Origin: Jeotgalibacillus malaysiensis
Lineage (GTDB): Bacteria; Bacillota; Bacilli; Bacillales; Jeotgalibacillaceae
Length of the DNA: 64,000 nt
Assembly: GCA_000818095.1 (NCBI GenBank)
Contig: CP009416.1
Coordinates: 445,501-509,500 of the forward strand
Reading direction: 5' to 3'
Part shown: positions 7,364 to 15,746 of the stretch, piece after piece
Layout: each line of letters opens with the position of its first letter
How positions within the stretch are numbered: position 1 is the first letter of the stretch
The notes under the pieces: generated by a model
Databases searched by the model: none
Told to the model about the DNA's origin: nothing
Seen by the model: only the letters and a program-made list of their open reading frames with translations
Program-made: the position numbers and the translations under genes

Positions 7364-9013
7364 ATGAACGGAGAGGGATGGCAGATATCCAATCCTATTA
7401 TGGGGATTGCAATGGTTGGGATCACATTTTTACTTTTTTATGTAGTCGGCTACGTGTCTAACCGCAGAAGTGCATCAGCACAGGAGCTATACGTTGGGAA
7501 GTCGAATGTAGGACCGATTACAAACGGACTGGCAATGGCCTCTACATATATGAGTCTTGCAACATTTCTTGGTATTACAGCACTTATACTTAATCTACAG
7601 GCACCATTTATTCTTTTATGGATTCAGCTGATTCTGGCGATTCCTTTGATTACAATCATTTACGGAACGAGTCTCAGACGGATGGGGGCATTCTCACCAA
7701 CCCACTTTATCCGTAACCGCTATGGCGTAAAAGCTTCAATTATTGCTGCTTTATTTATGATTCTTGTTTCAATTATGTATGCACTCGGTCAAATGATCGG
7801 AATTGCCGTTACATTTGAAACGCTGCTTGGTATCCCTTATATGACTGGTCTGATCGTTGGTGGTCTAATTATTGTTGGATATGTAACGATCGGCGGGATG
7901 GCTGGTGCGACAAATAATGCTGCGATTCAAATGGTCATTATGGCGCTTATGTTCATTGTGCCACTTGCAGCGATTATGAAAGCAGTTGGTGGGAGCGGCT
8001 GGTATTTTCCGCCATTACTTTACGCTGATATGGTTCCAGCTATGCTTGAAGCAGTTCCAACATTCTTTGATTATCAATTTTCCCCTAAGTGGTATTTTGC
8101 GATTATCCCAGCGCTGACAATTGGAGCGCTTGGCCTGCCTCACCTGGCAATGCGTGTGTATACAGCTTCAAGCTTAAAGAGCGCACGTTCAGCGATGGTC
8201 TGGTTCGCTTTTATTCTGGGACTCGTATTTTCAGCAACATACGCAATGGGCTTTGTTGGCGTATTCGCAACAGCTACGCAGGGCTTGAATGTATCAGCTG
8301 CTGATGCGGATAAGCTGACCATTATCCTGAATCTTGTATACAACCCTGAATGGGTAACTGCATTGGTTATTGCAGGAGCGATTTCAGCTGGTCTTTCAAC
8401 ATTAAGCGGAAACCTGCTTGCAATCGGGGCGCTGCTTTCTCAGGATATCGTTTCGACTCTTAAGCCGAATATTTCTCAAAAAATGAGCCTTCGTTTAGGT
8501 TATATCTCTATTTTTATCGGTGGAGTAATTAGTATCATTCTTGCAATCGAACCGCCTGCTTTCCTTGTTGTCAGCATCCTGTGGGCATTCGGGTTAGCTG
8601 GCGTTACAAACGCACCACTGATTATCGTAGGTGTCTGGTGGAAGGAAGCGAATAGATATGGCGCCATGGCAGCCGCTGTTGTGGGTGGTGCAATCTATAT
8701 TATCGTATCACCGTTCGTCTTCCCGAATATTGTACTCACAGGTCATGCAGTAACAGACGGTATGGGAATCTCAGGTGCGCTGCTTGCAGTACCGATCAGT
8801 TTTGCATTACTGATCGTCGTATCTTATATCACAAACCGCATTCCTTCGCTGGATAACCGCCTGACGAAGAAAGAAGATAGTGAACTGATCGAACAGATTC
8901 ACGGCTGGAAGGACGTTCAGCCATATCGTTATAACAGTACAATCGGAGCTGCCATTACAGTCGTGATTTCAGTAGCCGTAGCAATCTGGGCGCTGATGCC
9001 TTGGGGAATGTAA
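7364..9013 (+). CDS. Sodium:solute symporter, ActP-like (probable acetate or short-chain acid uptake)
   Basis: A 549-residue SSS family (SLC5-like) permease with about 13 hydrophobic segments. It most resembles the ActP/YhjB branch used for small monocarboxylates. Conserved stretches include ASTYMSLATFLGITAL near the Na+ site region of helix 1-2 and ALGLPHLAMRVYTASSLKSAR. The start is preceded by AAAGGGGG. It forms a two-gene operon with the small subunit. The shared operator with the acyl-CoA synthetase at 44754-46337 supports uptake of a short-chain acid that is then activated to its CoA ester. The exact substrate is inference. Confidence 0.82.
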   Translation: MNGEGWQISNPIMGIAMVGITFLLFYVVGYVSNRRSASAQELYVGKSNVGPITNGLAMASTYMSLATFLGITALILNLQAPFILLWIQLILAIPLITIIYGTSLRRMGAFSPTHFIRNRYGVKASIIAALFMILVSIMYALGQMIGIAVTFETLLGIPYMTGLIVGGLIIVGYVTIGGMAGATNNAAIQMVIMALMFIVPLAAIMKAVGGSGWYFPPLLYADMVPAMLEAVPTFFDYQFSPKWYFAIIPALTIGALGLPHLAMRVYTASSLKSARSAMVWFAFILGLVFSATYAMGFVGVFATATQGLNVSAADADKLTIILNLVYNPEWVTALVIAGAISAGLSTLSGNLLAIGALLSQDIVSTLKPNISQKMSLRLGYISIFIGGVISIILAIEPPAFLVVSILWAFGLAGVTNAPLIIVGVWWKEANRYGAMAAAVVGGAIYIIVSPFVFPNIVLTGHAVTDGMGISGALLAVPISFALLIVVSYITNRIPSLDNRLTKKEDSELIEQIHGWKDVQPYRYNSTIGAAITVVISVAVAIWALMPWGM

Positions 9014-9069
9014 AAATAGTATGGTTAAACCCTATTAGATTTGAATAAATAAAAATTTTTTAGACTCAA

Positions 9070-9190
9070 TTTAGTGTAGCGAAGCGTAAGGCGGCTCGCA
9101 GGAAGGGACGTGTGAGGCCAAGGCGAAGCCTGCGGGCTCACCGCCCGGCCGCGGAAAGCGTCCGCCTGAAGCGCAGCGAAACGATTTAAA
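9070..9190. repeat. GC-rich palindromic intergenic element, subfamily B, copy 1
   Basis: It begins TTAGTGTAGCGAAGCGTAAG and ends CCGCCTGAAGCGCAGCGAAA, so the ends form an imperfect inverted repeat. The interior carries GGCTCACCGCCCGG, shared with subfamily A. A weak GGTGAGAC/GTCACACC hairpin without a T-run follows at 9194-9215. Related copies lie at 44586 and 49071. Confidence 0.75.
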
Positions 9191-9238
9191 GAAGGTGAGA
9201 CAACCTAGTCACACCCTAGAGATATTGGAGTGGGTTAA

Positions 9239-9775
9239 ATGATCGGAAGAATGATGATGTTAGATGGGGCTGCATTTCATGATTATCTGCAGTCACCAAA
9301 AGTAGATAAAATCAGCCGTCTTCTGCTGATCGCTGTTGGGATCCTGTACGGTATTATATCAATTTTGACCAATTGGACGTATGTCTCAGGCTTTGACTCA
9401 CAGGTGCTTAAATTCTTTGTGGTACCTGGAATTTTTATCATATTTGGTCTGCTGACTGCGCTTATTACCAGACTCGGGTTATCCCTTTTATTGTGGGCGT
9501 CATCTAAAGGCTTCGGAGGGAAAGGGATGCTTGGGCAGGTTAATAAAGCAGCATCTGTTTCACTTGTCCCTGGTATTTTAAGTGTTCCATTTCTGGCTGG
9601 CAGCTTTAATATAGCCGTAATTGCTTTGCTTGGTGCGGGGCTGATCTGGATGTATCTGGTTAGTGTGCAGATTGTAAAGGCAACGCAGGGATTCGATGCG
9701 AAAAAGGCATATCTTGCAAGCCTGCTTTCTTTTGTATTTCTGGCAAGCATCTACTATATTATTGTGCCATCGTGA
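9239..9775 (+). CDS. Yip1-domain family membrane protein
   Basis: A 178-residue protein with five hydrophobic segments (about residues 27-45, 57-80, 102-120, 124-145 and 158-176), arranged as in the bacterial Yip1 family. The family has no well-defined role in bacteria. The ATG follows TGGAGTGGG. A GC-rich repeat separates it from the symporter gene and a terminator hairpin begins at its stop codon, so it is transcribed alone. Confidence 0.65.
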   Translation: MIGRMMMLDGAAFHDYLQSPKVDKISRLLLIAVGILYGIISILTNWTYVSGFDSQVLKFFVVPGIFIIFGLLTALITRLGLSLLLWASSKGFGGKGMLGQVNKAASVSLVPGILSVPFLAGSFNIAVIALLGAGLIWMYLVSVQIVKATQGFDAKKAYLASLLSFVFLASIYYIIVPS

Positions 9776-9800
9776 AGCATCTCTTTGTGGGATGCTTTTT
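9775..9800 (+). terminator. Terminator after the Yip1-like gene
   Basis: AAGCATC pairs with GATGCTT around a 9-base loop, followed by a T-run. The stem starts in the last base of the stop codon. Confidence 0.8.
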
Positions 9801-9817
9801 ATATTAAAGGACTTCAC

Positions 9818-10411
9818 ATGCAAAGTAGAGAATATAGTCAGATCACAAGTTTTGGAGTCTGGATGATGACAATATTATTTTCGATCGTAATTCCATATTT
9901 ACTTGGAAGTATAAACGGTGCTTATTACATAACAAAGCTTTTCAAGAAACAGGATGTCAGAACGCTTGGAAGTGGAAATGCCGGGGCGACTAATGCGGGA
10001 CGTGTGCTCGGAAAGAAAGGTTTTTTACTGACGATCCTGATTGATGCAGGTAAGACCTGGATCGCTTTATTTCTGGCATTATTGTGGTTTGGATCTTCGG
10101 AATGGGTACTGTTTTCTGTTGTTCTCTTTGTATTGCTTGGTCACCTCTACCCGCTCCATTTGCAATTCAAAGGTGGAAAGGGGATTGTTGTGTATCTGGC
10201 AGGTGCGTTATGGGCTGAACCACTGACACTCGCAGCAGCAGCTGTCATGATGGGCGTCAGTTATTTGATCACGCGCCGTTACACAATATCAGGCTTTCTC
10301 GCGATTGCAATGGTACCTGCTGCATTATGCTGGTCTTATGGTATTTCTATTTTGTCTGTTGGCATGTCTGCTGTGTTTTTCTTGTTGCTGATTGTACATA
10401 AAAGAATATAA
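9818..10411 (+). CDS. PlsY-family glycerol-3-phosphate acyltransferase paralogue
   Basis: A 197-residue integral membrane acyltransferase of the PlsY family. Known members transfer acyl from acyl-phosphate to the sn-1 position of glycerol-3-phosphate in phospholipid synthesis. The three signature regions are visible: GSINGAYYITKL; DVRTLGSGNAGATNAGR, near residue 45, with the GS and GN residues of the family; and HLYPLHLQFKGGKG. Five hydrophobic segments fit PlsY topology. The start at 9818 has AAAGG 7 bases upstream; a TTG reading from 9785 would run through the upstream terminator. No parE/parC neighbours, which usually flank the housekeeping plsY in Bacillus, are seen, so a second copy is likely. 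Confidence 0.82.
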   Translation: MQSREYSQITSFGVWMMTILFSIVIPYLLGSINGAYYITKLFKKQDVRTLGSGNAGATNAGRVLGKKGFLLTILIDAGKTWIALFLALLWFGSSEWVLFSVVLFVLLGHLYPLHLQFKGGKGIVVYLAGALWAEPLTLAAAAVMMGVSYLITRRYTISGFLAIAMVPAALCWSYGISILSVGMSAVFFLLLIVHKRI

Positions 10412-10428
10412 CTACATGACATTAAAAA

Positions 10429-10462
10429 AAGCTGTCGGAGCAATCACTTTACCGGCAGCTTC
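10429..10462. terminator. Bidirectional terminator between convergent genes
   Basis: AAGCTGTCGG at 10429 pairs with CCGGCAGCTT (one G-T pair) around a loop. Runs of A on the left and T on the right serve both strands. Confidence 0.82.
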
Positions 10463-10467
10463 TTTCG

Positions 10468-11226
10468 TCATTTTTCGATTGAAATAATGGATTGAAGACC
10501 CTCGTATACACTCTTATAAATCTTCACATCACGCTCAAGGCCGGTCATCTGAACGGCAAGTGATGGGGGAACCCCTACAATCATACACTCTGTTCCGATC
10601 AGCCGCAGACAGTCAATCAGCTTTTGAAACTGGAATGTCGTACAGTTTTCTTCATCAAAATGAATTTTATTAACATTGATCAGCGCATAATCGATTTGAT
10701 GAGCGGCACATTCCTGCAAAACATCGCTGACAAGCGCATCAAAACGCTCCTGGTCGAATGTTCCGATTAACGGAAGTGCAATCGCATTATGCCAGACTTT
10801 CATAATTGGAGTTGATAAATCCTTAATCAGTTTCTCTTTTTTAGCATCTTCATCTGCTTTAGTCGTTACATCCATCAGCATGACGACATACCCCTGAAGG
10901 CTGCTGTTCACATAAAGAGGTGTAATAACAATATCTGTGACGACCATTCCTTTAATGGTGATTCTTGCGCGATGAGTCGTATTGATATTTGGCATAATCC
11001 GCTTTTGATAATCGGGTGAGGTATGGAAAAGGTCCATGTTTTTCCCGATCATTTCCCGGCTGCCTGCAAGACCGTACATACGTGCAACATCATCCAGCAG
11101 AACTGCGGCTTTTTGATTCATCCACTGAATATCATAATCAGGACCAGCCAGCAGAATGGTTTCTCCAATACTATCTAATGCATGAATTGGTGATATGGTT
11201 TCAGGAATCGTTCCATACACAGTCAT
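10468..11226 (-). CDS. PAS-STAS protein, RsbR-like
   Basis: A 252-residue cytoplasmic sensor. Residues about 12-125 form a PAS domain (SIGETILLAGPDYDIQWMNQKA start, then a five-strand pattern ending GYVVMLMDVT). A short coiled linker follows. Residues about 140-250 form a STAS domain of the RsbR C-terminal type (LSTPIMKVWHNAIALPLIGTFD, then ALINVNKIHFDEE with the CTT site region). RsbR-type proteins control sigma-B through the stressosome and RsbS/RsbT, none of which are here. It lies alone, with GGAGAGATCATA before the ATG. Ligand unknown. Confidence 0.8.
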   Translation of the reverse strand: MTVYGTIPETISPIHALDSIGETILLAGPDYDIQWMNQKAAVLLDDVARMYGLAGSREMIGKNMDLFHTSPDYQKRIMPNINTTHRARITIKGMVVTDIVITPLYVNSSLQGYVVMLMDVTTKADEDAKKEKLIKDLSTPIMKVWHNAIALPLIGTFDQERFDALVSDVLQECAAHQIDYALINVNKIHFDEENCTTFQFQKLIDCLRLIGTECMIVGVPPSLAVQMTGLERDVKIYKSVYEGLQSIISIEK

Positions 11227-11554
11227 TATGATCTCTCCATCCCTTTGTCTTTATCGGACTAATTATCCGCTATCCTTAGAAAAACGCCTAAGTTAATCTT
11301 TACAGTAGAAACATGTATTGTACGGTAACCGCTATATATACATTCCACCAAATATATGAAACTCCTTTATTTTTAGCAATCTAACTGTGTTAAAGATCAT
11401 TGTTATTTCTACACAGCTATTGATTCTAGTGGAAAGCGTCAACTTAATACAATCAGCCGTCAACTTCACCGGACTTACTCTTAAATCACTGTTAATGTAA
11501 AAATGTCCACCTCACATGCGACAAAGTTGAATTTTCTATTCATTGTTTTGCATA
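11227..11554. other. Gene-free leader region upstream of the mannitol operon
   Basis: No gene is seen. The region holds an eroded subfamily-A repeat (11412-11466) and a weak promoter candidate, TTGAAT at 11527-11532 with CATAAG at 11551-11556 (18-bp spacer). It also has two direct repeats CGTCAACTT at 11437-11445 and 11458-11466, exactly 21 bp apart. The repeats could be the MtlR site, but nothing proves it. Confidence 0.4.
11412..11466. repeat. Eroded subfamily-A palindromic element
   Basis: CACAGCTATTGATT followed by AGTGGAAAGCGTC and AATCAGCCGTC matches the two ends of the subfamily-A elements with the centre deleted. It lies in the mannitol operon leader. Confidence 0.4.
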
Positions 11555-11568
11555 AGTAAGCGCTTTAT
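11555..11568 (+). promoter_or_regulatory. Weak cre-like site upstream of mtlA
   Basis: AGTAAGCGCTTTAT matches the cre consensus at about 11 of 14 positions and lies at the expected transcription start of the mannitol operon, an operon under CcpA control in other Bacillus species. Confidence 0.4.
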
Positions 11569-11620
11569 TATTAAGTTAACAACAAGTCACAGGACAAAAA
11601 CCTTAAAGGAGGAAAACAAA

Positions 11621-13072
11621 ATGGCGGAAAATAAGTCAGGTGTTAAAGCAAAGATTCAGAAGTTTGGTTCCTATCTAAGTGGTATGATTATGCCGAATAT
11701 GGGTGCCTTTATCGCATGGGGGTTAATTACGGCATTATTCATTCCGACGGGTTGGCTGCCAAATGAAGATTTAGCAACTGTCGTCGGCCCAATGATTAAT
11801 TATCTTCTTCCTTTACTCATCGGTTTCACCGGCGGACACATGATCTACGGTGTTCGAGGCGGGGTACTTGGTGCCACTGCTACAATTGGTGCCATTGTAG
11901 GAACAGAAATTCCGATGTTCCTTGGTGCAATGATTCTTGGACCGCTTGGTGGTTATCTGATCAAGCAGATCGATAAACTGTTTGAAGGAAAAGTAAAACA
12001 AGGGTTTGAAATGCTGATCAACAACTTTACAGCAGGTATTCTCGGAGGAATTTTAACACTTGTTGCTTACACAGGAGTCGGTCCTGTTGTACAGGGGCTG
12101 AACCAGGTAATGGCTACAGGTGTACAGGCAATTGTAAATGCTAACCTGTTACCGCTCGCAAGTGTATTCATTGAACCTGCGAAAGTATTATTCTTAAATA
12201 ACGCAATTAACCACGGTATCTTAGGACCGCTGGCGCTCGATCAGGCTGCAGATGCAGGGAAATCAATCCTCTTCATGGTTGAATCAAACCCTGGACCAGG
12301 TCTTGGTATCCTGCTTGCTTATATGGTTTTTGGAAAGGGTATGGCAAGAGTATCAGCTTCAGGAGCTGGTGTGATCCACTTCCTTGGAGGGATCCATGAG
12401 ATTTACTTCCCTTACATTCTGATGAAGCCGATCCTGATCATTGCAGCAATCCTTGGTGGTGCAACTGGTATTATGACATTCACTTTATTTGATGTAGGAC
12501 TTGTCGCAACACCGTCACCGGGTAGTATTTTCGCTTATCTCGCAATGACACCACGTGGAGATTATCTTGGTATGTTAGCAGGCGTATTTGCAGCAACTGC
12601 AGTGTCATTTGGTTCAGCAGGATTCCTGTTAAAGTTCACGAAATCTACTGAAGAAGACGGCGCACTGACTGAAGCTACTGAACGTATGCAGGAAATGAAA
12701 GGTAAAAAGAGCCAGGCTGCTTCTCATTTAACTGGAGGAGCTCAGGAGCCGGTAGCTGCTGATACTTCACTTGCAGGTCTTGGTCAGGTAAAGAAAGTCA
12801 TCTTCGCATGTGACGCAGGAATGGGTTCAAGTGCAATGGGTGCATCACTGCTCAGAAATAAATTCAAAAAAGCGGATATCGATATCCCGGTTTCAAACAC
12901 AGCAATCAATCAGATCCCGGATGACGCAGATATCATTATCACGCACAAAGACTTAACTGACCGTGCCAAAGATAAGCGTCCAGACGCAAGACACATCTCA
13001 GTCGACAACTTCCTCGGCAGTCCAAAGTATGATGAATTGGTAAATGAACTGAAGAAAAACGAATCAGCTTGA
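11621..13072 (+). CDS. mtlA: PTS mannitol-specific EIICB component
   Basis: A 483-residue membrane permease that imports and phosphorylates mannitol to mannitol-1-phosphate. The EIIC domain (about 1-340) shows the SYLSGMIMPNMGAFIAWGL opening and the conserved GGIHEIYFPY motif. After a flexible linker, the EIIB domain starts near residue 390 with CDAGMGSSAMGAS, where Cys397 is the phosphorylated residue. The EIIA domain is separate (mtlF). AAAGGAGG lies before ATG 11621, so a longer reading from 11543 is rejected. It is first in the operon mtlA-mtlR-mtlF-mtlD, with a GC-rich repeat between it and mtlR. Confidence 0.95.
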   Translation: MAENKSGVKAKIQKFGSYLSGMIMPNMGAFIAWGLITALFIPTGWLPNEDLATVVGPMINYLLPLLIGFTGGHMIYGVRGGVLGATATIGAIVGTEIPMFLGAMILGPLGGYLIKQIDKLFEGKVKQGFEMLINNFTAGILGGILTLVAYTGVGPVVQGLNQVMATGVQAIVNANLLPLASVFIEPAKVLFLNNAINHGILGPLALDQAADAGKSILFMVESNPGPGLGILLAYMVFGKGMARVSASGAGVIHFLGGIHEIYFPYILMKPILIIAAILGGATGIMTFTLFDVGLVATPSPGSIFAYLAMTPRGDYLGMLAGVFAATAVSFGSAGFLLKFTKSTEEDGALTEATERMQEMKGKKSQAASHLTGGAQEPVAADTSLAGLGQVKKVIFACDAGMGSSAMGASLLRNKFKKADIDIPVSNTAINQIPDDADIIITHKDLTDRAKDKRPDARHISVDNFLGSPKYDELVNELKKNESA

Positions 13073-13104
13073 TAAATGATTTAAAAGTACCATTATCTTT
13101 TCTG

Positions 13105-13182
13105 CACAGCTGATGGTTGGAGCGTAAGGGGCTCACCGCCCGGCAGCGGAAAGCGTCCCCCTGAAGCGGAAATCATCAGCCG
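13105..13182. repeat. GC-rich palindromic element, subfamily A, short copy
   Basis: The inverted ends are GCTGATGGTT (13109-13118) and AATCATCAGC (13171-13180), around TAAGGGGCTCACCGCCCGG and GGAAAGCGTCCCCCTGAAGC. The element sits inside the mannitol operon between mtlA and mtlR, where a hairpin could set relative expression or protect the mtlA message. Confidence 0.75.
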
Positions 13183-13218
13183 TTTTATGAAAAGCTATTT
13201 AAAAGGAGGTGCCTGGGC

Positions 13219-15318
13219 GTGTACATGACAGGAAGAGAACGCAAAATGCTTCATATACTGCTGACCGCTCAGCACCAGTATACGACGCTTGCAGAGCTTG
13301 CTGACCATCTTCAGGTGAGTCAGCGGACGATCCAGCGCGAACTGCAAAAACTTGAAGATATCTGTACTCAGTTCAATCTGAAAATTGATAAACAGGCGGG
13401 AAGAGGCATGAGGCTTGCTGGTGATGGCGCAGATTTCGAAAAACTGGAATCTGCGCTGCTCCAGGTTCCTTCATCAGAACTCGATCCCGGAGAAAGAAAA
13501 ATTCTGCTGCTTCATTATCTGATGAAAGAAAATGCAGTCGTAAAGCAGGCTGGACTTGCAAATGAATTCCAGATGACAAATGCTGCGCTCAGCCAGCTGC
13601 TTGATGAACTGGAAGAGTTTTTGAATCCTTACGGGGTGACGATTATCCGGAGAAGAGGATACGGCATTGAGCTGTCCGGTGATGAAAAGGCAAAGCGGCG
13701 GTCACTTGCAAACTTAATGATGGAGGAGCTTGAGAGCTCGTCCATTTATTCAATTCATGAAGGGCAGCTGTTTAATCAGCGAACACTTGACCATAGAGTC
13801 TTTTCAATCGTTTCGAGAGACGAGTTTGACCAGGTGGACAGGCTGATTAAGCCTGAAATTAGCGGTCTTCCGTATCCACTGACAGATAGCGCCTATGTAT
13901 CACTGCTCCTGCATATCTGCCTGTCGCTTGAGCGGATCCGCGCTGGTGCGACAGTTGAGCACCAGGAAAAGCTGCTGGCGGAATTAAAAGAGCTGCAGGA
14001 ATATGAGATTGCAAAAAAGATCACGCATCTGATTTCAGAGGCTTTTGATCTTAAGATAGAAGAGCAGGAAACCGGTTATATCACGATTCATTTAAAAACA
14101 GCGAAGCGGCGCTTTCAGGAGCAGTTTGTTGACCAGCTGACGGACCCGGAGCTCGCAGTAACCGTCCATCAGCTCGTCCGTGCCATTTCTGACCGTATGA
14201 ATGTGAATCTGATTGATGACCCGGACCTGATAGAAGGGCTGATCGCCCATATTGAACCGGGCATTCAGCGCGCGAAGGAAAAGAATTATACGTATAATCC
14301 GCTCACGAAAAGAATTAAAAAAGAATATCCGGAGCTGTTTGAAGCAGTCCGGGCAGGGCTTTCAGAGGTGCTGCCAGCCTATGAATTCCCGGATGGTGAG
14401 ATCGCGTTTCTCGCACTTCATTTCGGCTCGGCCCTTGAAGGTGTTACAGGACCGGATTCACTGAATGTCCTGGTCGTCTGTGCAAGCGGGATCGGAACTT
14501 CCAAGATGATTGGCAGCAGGCTCAATAAAGAGTTTGATGAGTTCAAATCCATCACACTCTCAAGTATCAGTGAAGTAGAGAAGCATCTTGAAGACGCACA
14601 TTACGATCTGATTGTCTCAACGGTTGGTCTGAGTGGCCTGGCAGAGGATTATCTGCTCGTCAATCCACTGCTGCCACAGCAGGATGCAGAACGGATCAGA
14701 GCAGCAATTCAGACGATTAAGCCAATGAAAAAACCTTCAGCCATGAAGCAAAAGCCGGATGATCCCGTCCCGTTTTTACACAGGCTGAAGCTGATGAATC
14801 AATATGCAACTTCAGTGGAGCAAATTCTGAAGCAGTTTCGAATTGAAGCGGTTGATTACCATAAAAAATTTGAAAAAGTATTAAGTAAAATAGATGCCTC
14901 GCTTTATGAAGAAGAGTTGATTCATAAAAAGGGAGCCGTCACAAAAAGTCTGACGGAGCGGGAGTCGCTCGGAGGGATGGCTATACCTGATACGGGCCTT
15001 GCGCTTTATCACTGTAAAGATCAGGCGGTAAGGCAGCCGGTTTTCAGGCTTTATGATCTGACATCACCCTATATGTTAAAAGGGATGGACGGAGAGCCAA
15101 CAGAAGTCAGCAGATTAATTCTGATGATTTCACCTGCAGATCCTGATCATAAAGGTGCTGAAGTGTTAAGCTCAATCAGCGGAAGCCTAGTTGAAGAGGA
15201 GTATACGATGCACTTGATCAGAAATGGTAACCAGCAGGAAGTTTTTCAATTTCTGCAAAAAACACTGAACCAATTTTACACAACTAAATCACATCAACTA
15301 ATGGAGGGTTCATCATGA
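13219..15318 (+). CDS. mtlR: Mannitol operon activator MtlR (PRD-type)
   Basis: A 699-residue PTS-regulated transcription activator. It has N-terminal DNA-binding winged-helix domains (about 1-180), two PRD domains (about 185-405), an EIIB-Gat-like domain (about 410-500) and a C-terminal EIIA-like domain (about 550-695). Residues matching the known control sites of B. subtilis MtlR are present: His344 and His401 in PRD2, Cys421 in VVCASGIGTS, and His598 in ALYHC. The EIIA-like part has IPDT where catalytic EIIA enzymes have IPHG, as expected of a regulatory copy. GTG 13219 is preferred because AAAAGGAGGTG is well spaced. Its stop overlaps mtlF by 4 bases. Confidence 0.93.
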   Translation: MYMTGRERKMLHILLTAQHQYTTLAELADHLQVSQRTIQRELQKLEDICTQFNLKIDKQAGRGMRLAGDGADFEKLESALLQVPSSELDPGERKILLLHYLMKENAVVKQAGLANEFQMTNAALSQLLDELEEFLNPYGVTIIRRRGYGIELSGDEKAKRRSLANLMMEELESSSIYSIHEGQLFNQRTLDHRVFSIVSRDEFDQVDRLIKPEISGLPYPLTDSAYVSLLLHICLSLERIRAGATVEHQEKLLAELKELQEYEIAKKITHLISEAFDLKIEEQETGYITIHLKTAKRRFQEQFVDQLTDPELAVTVHQLVRAISDRMNVNLIDDPDLIEGLIAHIEPGIQRAKEKNYTYNPLTKRIKKEYPELFEAVRAGLSEVLPAYEFPDGEIAFLALHFGSALEGVTGPDSLNVLVVCASGIGTSKMIGSRLNKEFDEFKSITLSSISEVEKHLEDAHYDLIVSTVGLSGLAEDYLLVNPLLPQQDAERIRAAIQTIKPMKKPSAMKQKPDDPVPFLHRLKLMNQYATSVEQILKQFRIEAVDYHKKFEKVLSKIDASLYEEELIHKKGAVTKSLTERESLGGMAIPDTGLALYHCKDQAVRQPVFRLYDLTSPYMLKGMDGEPTEVSRLILMISPADPDHKGAEVLSSISGSLVEEEYTMHLIRNGNQQEVFQFLQKTLNQFYTTKSHQLMEGSS

Positions 15319-15746
15319 GTGAAATTTTTAAAAAGGAAAACATCTATCTAAATGAAAGTGCATCTTCAAAAACAGAAGCGATTGAAAAAGCAGGTAACGT
15401 CCTGGCTGAAAAAGGCTATGTAGATGCTGACTACGTCACAAGTATGCTTGAGCGTGAACAGATCTCGACAACTTATATCGGTAATAAAATTGCGATTCCG
15501 CACGGTACTGAAGACTCTAAAAAACTTGTGAAGCAGTCAGGTATTTCTGTGCTTCAGCTTCCTGAAGGTGTCATGTTTGACGATAATCAAGTGAATATCG
15601 TGGTAGGGATCGCAGGGAAAGACGGCGAACATCTTGAGATTCTGTCCAAAATCGCGATTACATGCTCTGAAGAAGAAAATGTAGAACGCCTGATCAATGC
15701 AAAATCAGAAGAGGAGATCATCGCCATTTTCGAGGAGGCAGAATAA
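15315..15746 (+). CDS. mtlF: PTS mannitol-specific EIIA component
   Basis: A 143-residue cytoplasmic phosphocarrier that passes phosphate from HPr to the EIIB domain of MtlA. The active-site motif KIAIPHGT places the phosphorylated residue at His63. Length and fold pattern match EIIA-Mtl. The ATG overlaps the mtlR stop (ATGA) with ATGGAGGG upstream, and its own stop overlaps the mtlD start by one base, so mtlR, mtlF and mtlD are tightly coupled. Confidence 0.95.
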   Translation: MSEIFKKENIYLNESASSKTEAIEKAGNVLAEKGYVDADYVTSMLEREQISTTYIGNKIAIPHGTEDSKKLVKQSGISVLQLPEGVMFDDNQVNIVVGIAGKDGEHLEILSKIAITCSEEENVERLINAKSEEEIIAIFEEAE

